From contig UQCM01000008.1 of the NCBI GenBank assembly GCA_900539525.1, positions 7,981 to 71,980 on the forward strand: a stretch of 64,000 bases of DNA, given 5' to 3'. A program made the position numbers and the translations under genes. The stretch is from an uncultured Blautia sp. (lineage in GTDB: Bacteria; Bacillota; Clostridia; Lachnospirales; Lachnospiraceae). The first letter of the stretch is position 1. Every line of letters begins with the position of its first letter. Of this stretch, positions 1 through 7,493 are shown piece after piece. The notes beneath the pieces were generated by a model. The model was not told the origin of the DNA. It saw only the letters and a list, made by a program, of their open reading frames with translations, and did not search any database.

Positions 1-459
1 TTTGATCTCATCCTCAGAAACATCCGAACTCTTGGAAAGCTTCTTGAAAGAATCGTTGGCATCTCTGCGGATATTGCGGATCGCCACTTTTGCTCCCTCG
101 CCCTTTTTCTTTACATCCTTTACGAGCTGCTTTCTGCGCTCCTCCGTAAGCTCCGGGAATACCAGGCGGATGATCTTTCCGTCATTGGAGGGGTTGATTC
201 CCAGATCCGATGTCAGGATCGCTTTCTCGATCGCCTTGATCAGAGAACCATCCCACGGCTGGATCTGAATCATGCGTGCTTCCGGGACTGTGATATTTCC
301 CACCTGCTGCAGCGGGGTCGGCACACCGTAGTAATCTACCGTGATCTTGTCCAGTACATGTGGATTGGCTCTTCCTGCACGGATCGATCCAAATTCTGAT
401 AAGAGATTATCATAAGATTTTGTCATTTTTGTGTCATATACCTGAAGTCTTTCATCCAT
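1..459 (-). CDS. frr: Ribosome recycling factor (3' end beyond window edge)
   Basis: Splits post-termination 70S complexes together with EF-G so ribosomes can be reused. The 153 visible codons begin MDERLQVYDTKMTK and run through the family block SIRAGRANPHVLD, the central PWDGSLIKAIEKAI segment and FPELTEERRKQLVKDVKK. The family is usually about 185 aa, so roughly 30 residues are missing past the edge. The ATG has an AGGAGG-type site (CAGGAGGAAAAGAAC) just upstream. It lies 27 bp downstream of pyrH, the usual bacterial order, and the two are almost certainly co-transcribed. Confidence 0.95.
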   Translation of the reverse strand, partial: MDERLQVYDTKMTKSYDNLLSEFGSIRAGRANPHVLDKITVDYYGVPTPLQQVGNITVPEARMIQIQPWDGSLIKAIEKAILTSDLGINPSNDGKIIRLVFPELTEERRKQLVKDVKKKGEGAKVAIRNIRRDANDSFKKLSKSSDVSEDEIK

Positions 460-486
460 GTTCTTTTCCTCCTGAACTGCCTTTTT

Positions 487-1182
487 CTAAACGGTTACTT
501 TCGTTCCGTTAAAATTTCCTTTCACTGTGTTCACGATGCTGTTCTCTTCATTCAAGCCGAACACCAGCATCGGCATCTTATTCTCCATGCAGAGTATAGA
601 TGCTGCCATATCCACAACGCCAAGCTTTTTGTGAATGACCTCCTGGATGGAGATCTCATCGTATTTCTTCGCATCCGGATTCTCCTTCGGGTCACTGTCA
701 TAAACACCGTCGATCGATTTCGCCAGCAGAATCACATCCGCTTCGATCTCAATGGCACGCAGCACCGTCGCCGTATCTGTTGAAAAATACGGATGGCCTG
801 TCCCGCCTGCAAAAAAGGATACGATCCCTTTCTCAAAATACTTATTTACTCTGTCCTTTGCAAACAGCTTTGTAAAGGCTCCGCACGCAAATGGTGTAAG
901 AATCTGGGTCATCATCCCCACTGAACGGAAAATTTCAGAAACATAAATACAGTTCATCACCGTAGCCAGCATCCCGATCTGATCCGCCTTGGTACGGTCA
1001 ATGTTCTCACTGGAACGTCCTCTCCAGAAATTCCCGCCACCGATAACGATTCCTACCTGAATCCCGTCATCTACCAGCTGTTTCACCTGATTGGCAACCT
1101 TTACAACGGTCGGCTCGTCAAACCCTGTCTTCTTATCGCCCGCAAGTGCTTCACCGCTCAGCTTCAGCAATACTCTCTTCAT
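487..1182 (-). CDS. pyrH: UMP kinase
   Basis: Cytoplasmic hexameric amino-acid-kinase-family enzyme that phosphorylates UMP to UDP in pyrimidine nucleotide synthesis. The 231-residue product starts MKRVLLKLSGEAL, has the nucleotide-binding IGGGNFWRG loop near residue 48, and GTGHPYFSTDTA and KSIDGVYDSDP typical of PyrH. The frame is open another 20 codons upstream, but GGAG sits 7 nt before the chosen ATG and the upstream residues do not look like the family. A GCCGCC/GGCGGC hairpin precedes the ribosome site. frr follows at 27 bp. Confidence 0.95.
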   Translation of the reverse strand: MKRVLLKLSGEALAGDKKTGFDEPTVVKVANQVKQLVDDGIQVGIVIGGGNFWRGRSSENIDRTKADQIGMLATVMNCIYVSEIFRSVGMMTQILTPFACGAFTKLFAKDRVNKYFEKGIVSFFAGGTGHPYFSTDTATVLRAIEIEADVILLAKSIDGVYDSDPKENPDAKKYDEISIQEVIHKKLGVVDMAASILCMENKMPMLVFGLNEENSIVNTVKGNFNGTKVTV

Positions 1183-1234
1183 CTTAATCTCCAATCCGCC
1201 GCCATGCGGCGGCATAGTCGTTCGTAAACCCGAA

Positions 1235-1269
1235 GGTATCATGGGGCAAATGCTTTTGACCCCGACATC
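1235..1269 (-). repeat. REP-like palindrome family 1, copy 1
   Basis: A 35-bp element with consensus GATGTYGGGGYCAAA, a centre AGYA, then TTTGRCCCC and a short tail. The GGGG..CAAA / TTTG..CCCC arms form a hairpin. Other copies are at 17791, 48670 and 57519. Here it lies in the pyrH 5' leader. Confidence 0.75.
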
Positions 1270-1277
1270 TTTGTTTT

Positions 1278-1306
1278 AGTATAGCATAAATACTGCAAAA
1301 CTACAA
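1278..1306 (-). promoter_or_regulatory. Candidate sigma-A promoter for pyrH-frr
   Basis: TTGTAG (1301-1306), 17-bp spacer, TATACT (1278-1283). A perfect-length spacer and good -10, moderate -35. The start would fall just before the REP-like palindrome, leaving a leader of about 90 nt before pyrH. Confidence 0.5.
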
Positions 1307-1331
1307 CTGCCTAAACATCTAAAAAATATTT

Positions 1332-2231
1332 CTATGCTTTCCGGTCCGGCAGCTGTGCCAGAATGATGGATGCAAACATGATCAGACATCCCAGGAACTC
1401 CCGTCCGCTCAGCTTCTGCCCCAGGATCAGCCAGCCGGCCAGTACAGAAATGCAGGACTCCAGGCTGAGAATCAGGGAGGCTACGGTAGGGTTCATATCC
1501 TTCTGACCCACGATCTGCAGTGTATATGCCACTCCGCAGGATAAGACTCCCGCATAAAGAATGGGCAGCCATGCTTGAATAATATCTGTCAGATGCGGCT
1601 GTTCTGTCAGCAGCATGGCAATTCCGGAAAGGATCCCGCACACAAAAAACTGTATGCACGACATTTTAACACCATCTGTCAGAGGAGAAAAATGATCGAT
1701 CACCAGAATATGCAAAGAAAATAAAAATGCACATACCAGTACCAGGATATCTCCCGTACCGATGGAAAAAGACTCTGTGATACACAGCAGGTAAAGTCCC
1801 GCAACAGCCATAGCCACTGACAGCCAGATCAGACGGCTGCATTTTTTCTTCAGAAAGATACCAAGCACCGGCACGATGACAATGTAACATGCCGTAATAA
1901 ATCCGGCTTTTCCCACAGTGGTGTATCTGATGCCGAACTGTTGAAAATTACTGGCGGCAAACAGGCACAATCCGCAGAGAACTCCCCCCGTCAGAAGGAT
2001 CTTCCGATCATGCTTCTGCTGTTCCTCTGTCTTATGTTCCGGCTTCTGATTCCTTCTGTTTAAAAACCAGATGCAGGGAATCAGTACCAGACCTCCGATG
2101 ATGCTTCGCACACAGTTAAAGGTAAACGGCCCGACATATTCCATTCCGACGCTCTGTGCCACAAATGCCACGCCCCATATGGTTGCCGTCAACAATAGTA
2201 TCATTGAATTTCTTAAAGATATTTTTTTCAT
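1332..2231 (-). CDS. EamA-family (DMT) small-molecule transporter
   Basis: A 299-residue integral membrane protein with about ten hydrophobic segments. Two EamA repeats are visible: the first begins SMILLLTATIWGVAFVAQ, the second begins FSIGTGDILVLVCAFLFSLHI after the midpoint. Proteins of this family export or import metabolites such as amino acids or nucleotides; the substrate cannot be told from sequence. It is the last gene of the unit that starts at 7124, 18 bp after the amidohydrolase. The ribosome site is weak, suggesting coupled translation. The final residues are charged and cytoplasmic. Confidence 0.88.
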   Translation of the reverse strand: MKKISLRNSMILLLTATIWGVAFVAQSVGMEYVGPFTFNCVRSIIGGLVLIPCIWFLNRRNQKPEHKTEEQQKHDRKILLTGGVLCGLCLFAASNFQQFGIRYTTVGKAGFITACYIVIVPVLGIFLKKKCSRLIWLSVAMAVAGLYLLCITESFSIGTGDILVLVCAFLFSLHILVIDHFSPLTDGVKMSCIQFFVCGILSGIAMLLTEQPHLTDIIQAWLPILYAGVLSCGVAYTLQIVGQKDMNPTVASLILSLESCISVLAGWLILGQKLSGREFLGCLIMFASIILAQLPDRKA

Positions 2232-2249
2232 TTTATCTACATTCCATCC

Positions 2250-3125
2250 TTATCGTTCATTTACAGTAAATCTTTCCCGGATTTCTCTCTCTCCTGCCTC
2301 AAGATGTCTGCGAAGCGCTTCGCTTTCTCCTAAGATCTCGCAGAAAATCCTATATTCATCCTCGATTCCCTGTCCGTGGGGAACCCGGAAGGCTCCGGCA
2401 TCACTCCCCAGGGCCAGTCTCACTCCCCTGTCATAGGCCAGCCGGAGATTTTCTGCGGCTGATTCATAAATCCTCTTCACTTCCACGTCCGGGAAACGTC
2501 CGCAACCGATCAGATTTCTGATGGTGGCAATGGTAGGCACCCATACTGCCCGGCTTTCTGCCATCGCATAGATACATTCCTCATCCACATAGTTCCCATG
2601 CTCGATACTGTCCACCCCTGCCTGAACTGCATGCAGGACAGCCGGTGCTGAATTCACGTGAGCCATCACCGAAAACCCCTCCTCGTGCGCAATATGCACC
2701 ATCTCCCGGATCTCATCCGGTGCCAGAGATGTGCCCGTAATCACCCCGCAATGTTCAAAATCCATGATTCCTGTAAGCATGATCTTTATAAAATCACCCT
2801 TTTCGCGTCTGACGCGCTCCACCAGATCCCGGTATTCCTTCATCGTTTCGAATCCGAAGCCCACAATTCCTCCATAATGTCCCTTCTTATGGATGGCAAA
2901 TACCGGTGTGCGGTATGTAATCCCGTACTCCACCGCTATTTCCCGCGCATACACCGACACGCCAAGGGCGTCACCTCCATCCCGGATAAAAGTGACGCCC
3001 CGTTTCTGATATTCACGAAACCAGATACGTATGCTTTCTTCATTTACATGATCCCTATGTAATTCAACCGCTTCTTTATAATTATACCCGTTCATAAAGA
3101 TATGGGCATGACATTCACCATACAT
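2250..3125 (-). CDS. Amidohydrolase-family metal-dependent hydrolase
   Basis: A 291-residue member of the amidohydrolase superfamily (PF01979-like TIM barrel). The metal-ligand candidates are visible in order: HAH near residue 6 after strand 1, a Lys in GDFIKIMLTG (possible carbamylated bridge), AHVN, IEHGNY and LGSDAG with the strand-8 Asp. The substrate is unknown; relatives act on cyclic amides or dipeptides. The frame also opens at 3182, overlapping trkH by 4 nt, but AGGGAG and AGGA precede the ATG at 3125 and that start places the metal motif at the N terminus as in relatives. Confidence 0.8.
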   Translation of the reverse strand: MYGECHAHIFMNGYNYKEAVELHRDHVNEESIRIWFREYQKRGVTFIRDGGDALGVSVYAREIAVEYGITYRTPVFAIHKKGHYGGIVGFGFETMKEYRDLVERVRREKGDFIKIMLTGIMDFEHCGVITGTSLAPDEIREMVHIAHEEGFSVMAHVNSAPAVLHAVQAGVDSIEHGNYVDEECIYAMAESRAVWVPTIATIRNLIGCGRFPDVEVKRIYESAAENLRLAYDRGVRLALGSDAGAFRVPHGQGIEDEYRIFCEILGESEALRRHLEAGEREIRERFTVNER

Positions 3126-3178
3126 TTTCCTGTACTCCCTATGTCTAAGATTACTGTTAAAAGCCTCGGGCAGAACTG

Positions 3179-4618
3179 TCATTTCTTCCAGGTGGACGGA
3201 ACAAACAGCACCAGAAGCGGCATAAGCTCCAGGCGTCCTGCCAGCATATCAAACATCAGTACGATTTTCGACAGACCGGAAAAGCTGCTGAAGTTTCCTG
3301 CCGGACCTACGACATTGAGTCCCGGTCCGATGTTATTGATCGTAGCCGCTACCGCTGTAAAGTTCGTCACCAGATCCTTCTCATCCAGTGAGATGATCAG
3401 AAGCGAGATCACAAAAATCACAAGATAGATTACCAGAAACGCATTGACCGAGCGAACGACCTCCTGTTCCAGAGAATGTCCATCCATCTTTACTCTTCTG
3501 ACGCTGCGCGGATGGCAGGTCACAGAAATCTCTTTTCCAACGCCCTTTAATAGAATCATGATCCTGGAAACCTTGATACCGCCTCCCGTGCTTCCCGCAC
3601 AGGCACCGATAAACATGATCATCACCAGAATCGTCCTGGCGAGGGGCGGCCATTGATTATAATCCACCGTAGAAAATCCCGTGGTCGTGATGATGGATCC
3701 GACCTGAAAGGCCGTATGATGAAAAGCCTCATAAACCGACGGAAACTGCGGGATCACACTGATCGTGATCACCAGGATGGCGGCAGCAATGATACCGAAA
3801 TATGTCCAGACCTCCGTACATCGGAACGCATACCCGGGCTTTTTCTGAAGCAGCAGGTAATAAAACGTAAAATTTACGCCAAACAGGATCATAGCCACTG
3901 TCACGATCGCCTGCTGAAGATTCGTATAGCCCGCCAGCCCGTCATTTTTGATTGCAAATCCCCCAGTGCCGGCAGAGCCGAAGCTTAAGATAAACGCATC
4001 AAATACCGGTGTTCCTGCCAGCAGCATCAAAATAATCTGCAGAATCGTCATTCCGAAATAGATCGCATACAGGATCATAGCCGTTGTCCTGATCTTTGGA
4101 ACCAGCTTGCTCACACTGGGACCGGGGCTCTCCGCACGCATGATATACATTCCGGCTCCTCCCGCCTTCATCGGAAGGATCGCCAGAATAAACACAAGAA
4201 CTCCCATACCGCCGATCCAGTGTGTAAAGCTCCTCCAGAAAAGATTGGTATGCGAAAGTGCCTCCACATTTGTAAGGATACTGGAACCGGTCGTCGTAAA
4301 TCCGGAAATGGTTTCAAAAAGCGCATCCACAAAGGAAGGAATATCACCGGAAATCACAAAAGGCAGTGCTCCGAAGAGACTCAGTACGATCCAGCTGAGA
4401 GATACGATCACCAGTCCGTCCCGTCCATAGATCTTTTTACTTTCAACCTTCCGTCTCGTCGCCAGAAACCCCACCATCGCACACAAAGCCATTGTCATCA
4501 GATAGGCATATCCGGCAGACTCCCGGTAGATCAAGGATACAAGCAGCGGAAGCGCCATAAACAATGCCTCGAAATAGCAGACCCATCCCAGCATATGTAT
4601 CATCATTCCGTAATTCAT
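3179..4618 (-). CDS. trkH: TrkH-family potassium uptake protein
   Basis: Membrane channel subunit for K+ uptake (Trk/Ktr superfamily), 479 aa with the four-fold M1-P-M2 fold. Selectivity-filter loops are visible: GFTTTGSS near residues 106-113, GSAGTGGF, TTGFST and GACAGSTGGG. It works with the cytosolic RCK protein TrkA, whose gene ends 13 bp upstream. Together they form the potassium module of this operon. Confidence 0.95.
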   Translation of the reverse strand: MNYGMMIHMLGWVCYFEALFMALPLLVSLIYRESAGYAYLMTMALCAMVGFLATRRKVESKKIYGRDGLVIVSLSWIVLSLFGALPFVISGDIPSFVDALFETISGFTTTGSSILTNVEALSHTNLFWRSFTHWIGGMGVLVFILAILPMKAGGAGMYIMRAESPGPSVSKLVPKIRTTAMILYAIYFGMTILQIILMLLAGTPVFDAFILSFGSAGTGGFAIKNDGLAGYTNLQQAIVTVAMILFGVNFTFYYLLLQKKPGYAFRCTEVWTYFGIIAAAILVITISVIPQFPSVYEAFHHTAFQVGSIITTTGFSTVDYNQWPPLARTILVMIMFIGACAGSTGGGIKVSRIMILLKGVGKEISVTCHPRSVRRVKMDGHSLEQEVVRSVNAFLVIYLVIFVISLLIISLDEKDLVTNFTAVAATINNIGPGLNVVGPAGNFSSFSGLSKIVLMFDMLAGRLELMPLLVLFVPSTWKK

Positions 4619-4631
4619 AGTTCACACTCTC

Positions 4632-5996
4632 TCAATCCTTCAGTATATCACTGATATCATTCAGTCCTTTGTTTGTCGTGATCACCACCACCGTGTCGCC
4701 CATCATTAGCATATCCTTACCATTCGGTGTAAGGATTGTCCCGTTGCGGTTAATACAGCCGATCAGAAGATGATCCTTTAGACGGAGCTTCTCAAGCGGT
4801 ATATTCAAAACAGGCGCATTCTCACGGATACAGAATTCCAGTGCTTCCACCTTGTTATCGACCAGATGGTGCAGTGTTTCCACGTTACTTCCAATCGAGT
4901 TCTTCATCGCCCGTACAAAACGCACAATATATTCTGCCGTCACATATTTCGGATAAATGATACTGTCAAGATCCAGCTTATTGATCACCTCATCAAAGGC
5001 AATACTGTTGATCTTTGTTATGACCTTTGTCTTCGTACATTTATTTCTGGCAAAAAGAGAGAGCAGAATGTTCTCCTCGTCCATGTTCGTCAGCGTCACA
5101 AAGGAGTCTGCCTTCATCAGCCCCTCCTCCATCAGCAATGCCTGGCTGGCACCATCCCCGCAGATAATCCTGGCCCGCGGCAGAAGCTCACTCAGTTCTT
5201 CACACCTCTCCCGGTCTTTTTCAATAATCTTCACATCGATCCCCATGGAGAGCAGTTCTTTTGCCAGATAGAAGGTAACCTTTCCTCCTCCCGCGATCAT
5301 GGTATCCTTTACCTGATTGGTCTGTACCTTGATCTTTTTAAAAAACTGGCTCGCCTTCTTTGGCGATGCCACCACGGAAATGACATCGCGTTCCCGAATG
5401 ACAAAGCTTCCTCCCGGTATGATTGCCTCATCTCCGCGCTCTACCGTACATACCAGAAGGTCGCTGCAGTGAAGCTTTGTGGTGATCTCACTGATCATCA
5501 TATGGTTCAGGACGGAATCTTCCCTTACACGGAATTTCAGTACCTCCACGCGCCCTTTCGCAAACGTCTCAATCTTGATCGCAGAAGGGAAACGCAGGAT
5601 ACGGGCAATCTCCATGGCTGCCGCCGCCTCCGGATTGATCACCATGGCAAGTCCCAGTTCCTCCTGGATATAACGGATCTCCCTGTTGTATTCCGGATTT
5701 CGCACTCTGGCGATCGTCTGGCAGTTTCCTGCCTTTTTCGCGATCAGACAGCAGAGCAGATTCAGCTCATCCGAACCGCTGACCGCGATCAGCAGGTCAG
5801 CTTTCTCCACACCTGCCTCCTGCAGCACGCTATGGTCGGTTCCGCTTCCTACGATTCCCATAACATCATATTCATTTGATACTTCCTGTACGACTTCATA
5901 TCTCTTATCAACGACTGTTACATCATTATCTTCACTGCTGAGCTGCTCTGCAAGAGTAGCACCTACTTTTCCACAGCCTACAATTATAATCTTCAT
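4632..5996 (-). CDS. trkA: Trk system potassium uptake regulator TrkA
   Basis: Peripheral membrane RCK protein that binds nucleotide and gates TrkH. The 454 residues contain two tandem RCK units. Each has a Rossmann glycine motif (GCGKVG at residues 7-12; AGGGKV near residue 236) followed by acidic residues for the adenine ribose, and each ends with a TrkA-C domain. The doubled architecture and length match classical TrkA, not the single-RCK KtrA. It begins 1 bp after the tcdA stop, so translation is likely coupled. Confidence 0.95.
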   Translation of the reverse strand: MKIIIVGCGKVGATLAEQLSSEDNDVTVVDKRYEVVQEVSNEYDVMGIVGSGTDHSVLQEAGVEKADLLIAVSGSDELNLLCCLIAKKAGNCQTIARVRNPEYNREIRYIQEELGLAMVINPEAAAAMEIARILRFPSAIKIETFAKGRVEVLKFRVREDSVLNHMMISEITTKLHCSDLLVCTVERGDEAIIPGGSFVIRERDVISVVASPKKASQFFKKIKVQTNQVKDTMIAGGGKVTFYLAKELLSMGIDVKIIEKDRERCEELSELLPRARIICGDGASQALLMEEGLMKADSFVTLTNMDEENILLSLFARNKCTKTKVITKINSIAFDEVINKLDLDSIIYPKYVTAEYIVRFVRAMKNSIGSNVETLHHLVDNKVEALEFCIRENAPVLNIPLEKLRLKDHLLIGCINRNGTILTPNGKDMLMMGDTVVVITTNKGLNDISDILKD

Positions 5997-5997
5997 T

Positions 5998-6708
5998 TTA
6001 CTCTCCGTATATCAAATCCCTGACAACCTCTCCCGCAAGGAGAAGCCCCGCCACTGAAGGTACAAAAGCAATACTGCCCGGCAGTGCGCGGCGGCTTCCC
6101 TCCGTGATCGTCTCCAGAGGTTTTCGGGCTTCTTCCCTGGAATATACGACCTTAAGCTTCCTGACTCCCCGCGCCTTCAGTTCCTTTCGCATCACCTTTG
6201 CAAGTGGACACACAGATGTTTTGTAAATATCCGCAACCTCAAACCTGCCGGGATCCAGCTTGTTTCCGGCACCCATACTGCTGATGACAGGAGTCCCCGC
6301 CGCCTTTGCCTGCAGAATGATCGCAAGCTTTGCCGTCACGGTATCTACCGCATCCACCACATAGTCATATTGTGTAAAATCAAACTCCCCGGCATTTTCC
6401 GGAAGAAAAAAACATTCATGAGCGGTCACCTCGATCCCCGGATCGATGTCTCTGATCCGTTCTTTCATGACCTCAGTCTTTGCCCGTCCTATGGTAGAAT
6501 GAAGCGCGATGATCTGCCTGTTGATATTCGACTCGGACACCACATCTTTGTCGATCAGATCCAGCTTTCCCACACCACATCTGGCCAGCGCCTCGGTTGT
6601 AAAGCCTCCCACACCGCCGATGCCGAACACTGCCACTCTGCTGTTTCTCAGCTTTTCCAGTGCCTCCTCACCGATCAGAAGCCCTGTTCTGCTTAACTGC
6701 TCTTCCAT
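5998..6708 (-). CDS. tcdA: tRNA threonylcarbamoyladenosine dehydratase
   Basis: E1/ThiF-fold ATP-dependent enzyme that cyclises t6A37 to ct6A in ANN-decoding tRNAs. The 236-residue product has GIGGVG at residues 29-34, the SNINRQ element, the DAVDTVTAK segment after the second half-barrel, and GSIAFVPSVAG near the end, all as in TcdA/CsdL. The frame opens 19 codons earlier, but GGAGG is 4 nt before the ATG at 6708 and that start avoids overlap with the upstream gene. Confidence 0.92.
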   Translation of the reverse strand: MEEQLSRTGLLIGEEALEKLRNSRVAVFGIGGVGGFTTEALARCGVGKLDLIDKDVVSESNINRQIIALHSTIGRAKTEVMKERIRDIDPGIEVTAHECFFLPENAGEFDFTQYDYVVDAVDTVTAKLAIILQAKAAGTPVISSMGAGNKLDPGRFEVADIYKTSVCPLAKVMRKELKARGVRKLKVVYSREEARKPLETITEGSRRALPGSIAFVPSVAGLLLAGEVVRDLIYGE

Positions 6709-6716
6709 ACCGCCTC

Positions 6717-7124
6717 CTACAGCTTCAGAATCTCCTGAACAAGTCTCGCTGCATCCTCGATACATCCGTCACAGCTCCTTAATACCTTTCCGGAATCCAT
6801 TCCCTTAAGCTCCTTACAGATGACACTACCGTTCTTCTGTTCGAACTTACTGACGATTCCTCTGGAAAGCTGATACGTCTTTCCCTTCGTTGTGGGATTC
6901 TCCACATTCCGGCTGCTGTTTTTTAAGCCGGCCACCATGACAGCTCCTGACACTGCACCACAGGTACACTCCATACCGCCCATTCCGGCCCCGAAGCCTT
7001 CTCCCATGGCAAACAGCACATTCTCATCCACACCCAGCTCATCTGCAAAGGCACAGGCCACTGCCTGACAGCAGTTCAGCCCTTTTCTGTGATTCTCCAA
7101 AGCCTTCTCAACTCTATCTGACAT
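6717..7124 (-). CDS. C_GCAxxG_C_C family (putative redox) protein
   Basis: A 135-residue protein with the cysteine pattern that defines this family: NCCQAV near residue 17, ECTCGAVSGA near 51, and a C-terminal CDGCIEDAA. Such proteins are thought to bind a metal or cofactor or do thiol chemistry; the exact role is unknown. AAGGAG lies 7 nt before the chosen ATG. The frame is open 8 codons further up without support. It is the first gene of the tcdA-trkA-trkH unit. Confidence 0.88.
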   Translation of the reverse strand: MSDRVEKALENHRKGLNCCQAVACAFADELGVDENVLFAMGEGFGAGMGGMECTCGAVSGAVMVAGLKNSSRNVENPTTKGKTYQLSRGIVSKFEQKNGSVICKELKGMDSGKVLRSCDGCIEDAARLVQEILKL

Positions 7125-7129
7125 TTCCA

Positions 7130-7270
7130 ATCTCCTTTTCCTGCACATAACCTCTCATCCGCCGAAACGTCTCCATTTCACGGACAACCCTTTTTTGCGA
7201 CACAAGAAGCGATAAGGACACGATTGTGTCCGTACCGCTTCTATCCTCTCTGATAGCAGTGTCCATTATA
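7130..7270 (-). promoter_or_regulatory. Extended -10 promoter and structured leader of the C_GCAxxG/tcdA/trkAH unit
   Basis: TGGTATAAT (TATAAT at 7265-7270) is an extended -10 without a good -35. The roughly 130-nt leader folds into a clear hairpin: GAAGCG and GGACAC arms at 7206-7242 pair with CGTGTCC and CGCTTC. A smaller CTATC/GATAG hairpin precedes it. I do not recognise a known riboswitch; the K+ genes downstream would fit a c-di-AMP element, but its conserved core is not visible. Confidence 0.4.
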
Positions 7271-7321
7271 CCACTGTTTTTCAGAATATACTATATTATT
7301 TTTCAGAACAGCAGCAAAATG

Positions 7322-7474
7322 GTAACTGTTCAGAGTCATGCAGATTTATAAATATTTGCCTTGGGGAGCTTGCTCACCAGAGGCAAATTTTATAAATCTA
7401 TAGGGCGAGAGCCCTACATGAGCAAAAGGAAAGCCTCGTAGAGGCGATTTTGCGAATGGACTCTGAATAGTTAC
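7322..7474. repeat. Palindromic element family 2 (GTAACTGTTCAGAG ends), full copy
   Basis: A 153-bp element with 16-bp inverted ends: GTAACTGTTCAGAGTC on the left, and its complement with one or two changes on the right. A nested palindrome around AGATTTATAAATATTTGCC lies inside. CAAAATG is present on both outer sides, offset by one base on the right, which suggests target duplication. No coding capacity. It sits downstream of the serpin gene's stop region. Confidence 0.75.
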
Positions 7475-7493
7475 ACAAAATGAAAGTGCAAGT

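Noticed and set aside
1183..1242. 20-codon N-terminal extension of pyrH
   Set aside because: It has no ribosome site, lies over the leader hairpin and family 1 repeat, and PyrH proteins start at the chosen ATG.
7130..7260. c-di-AMP (ydaO-type) riboswitch before the trk operon
   Set aside because: The genes would fit, but the conserved riboswitch core is not visible; left as an unidentified structured leader.
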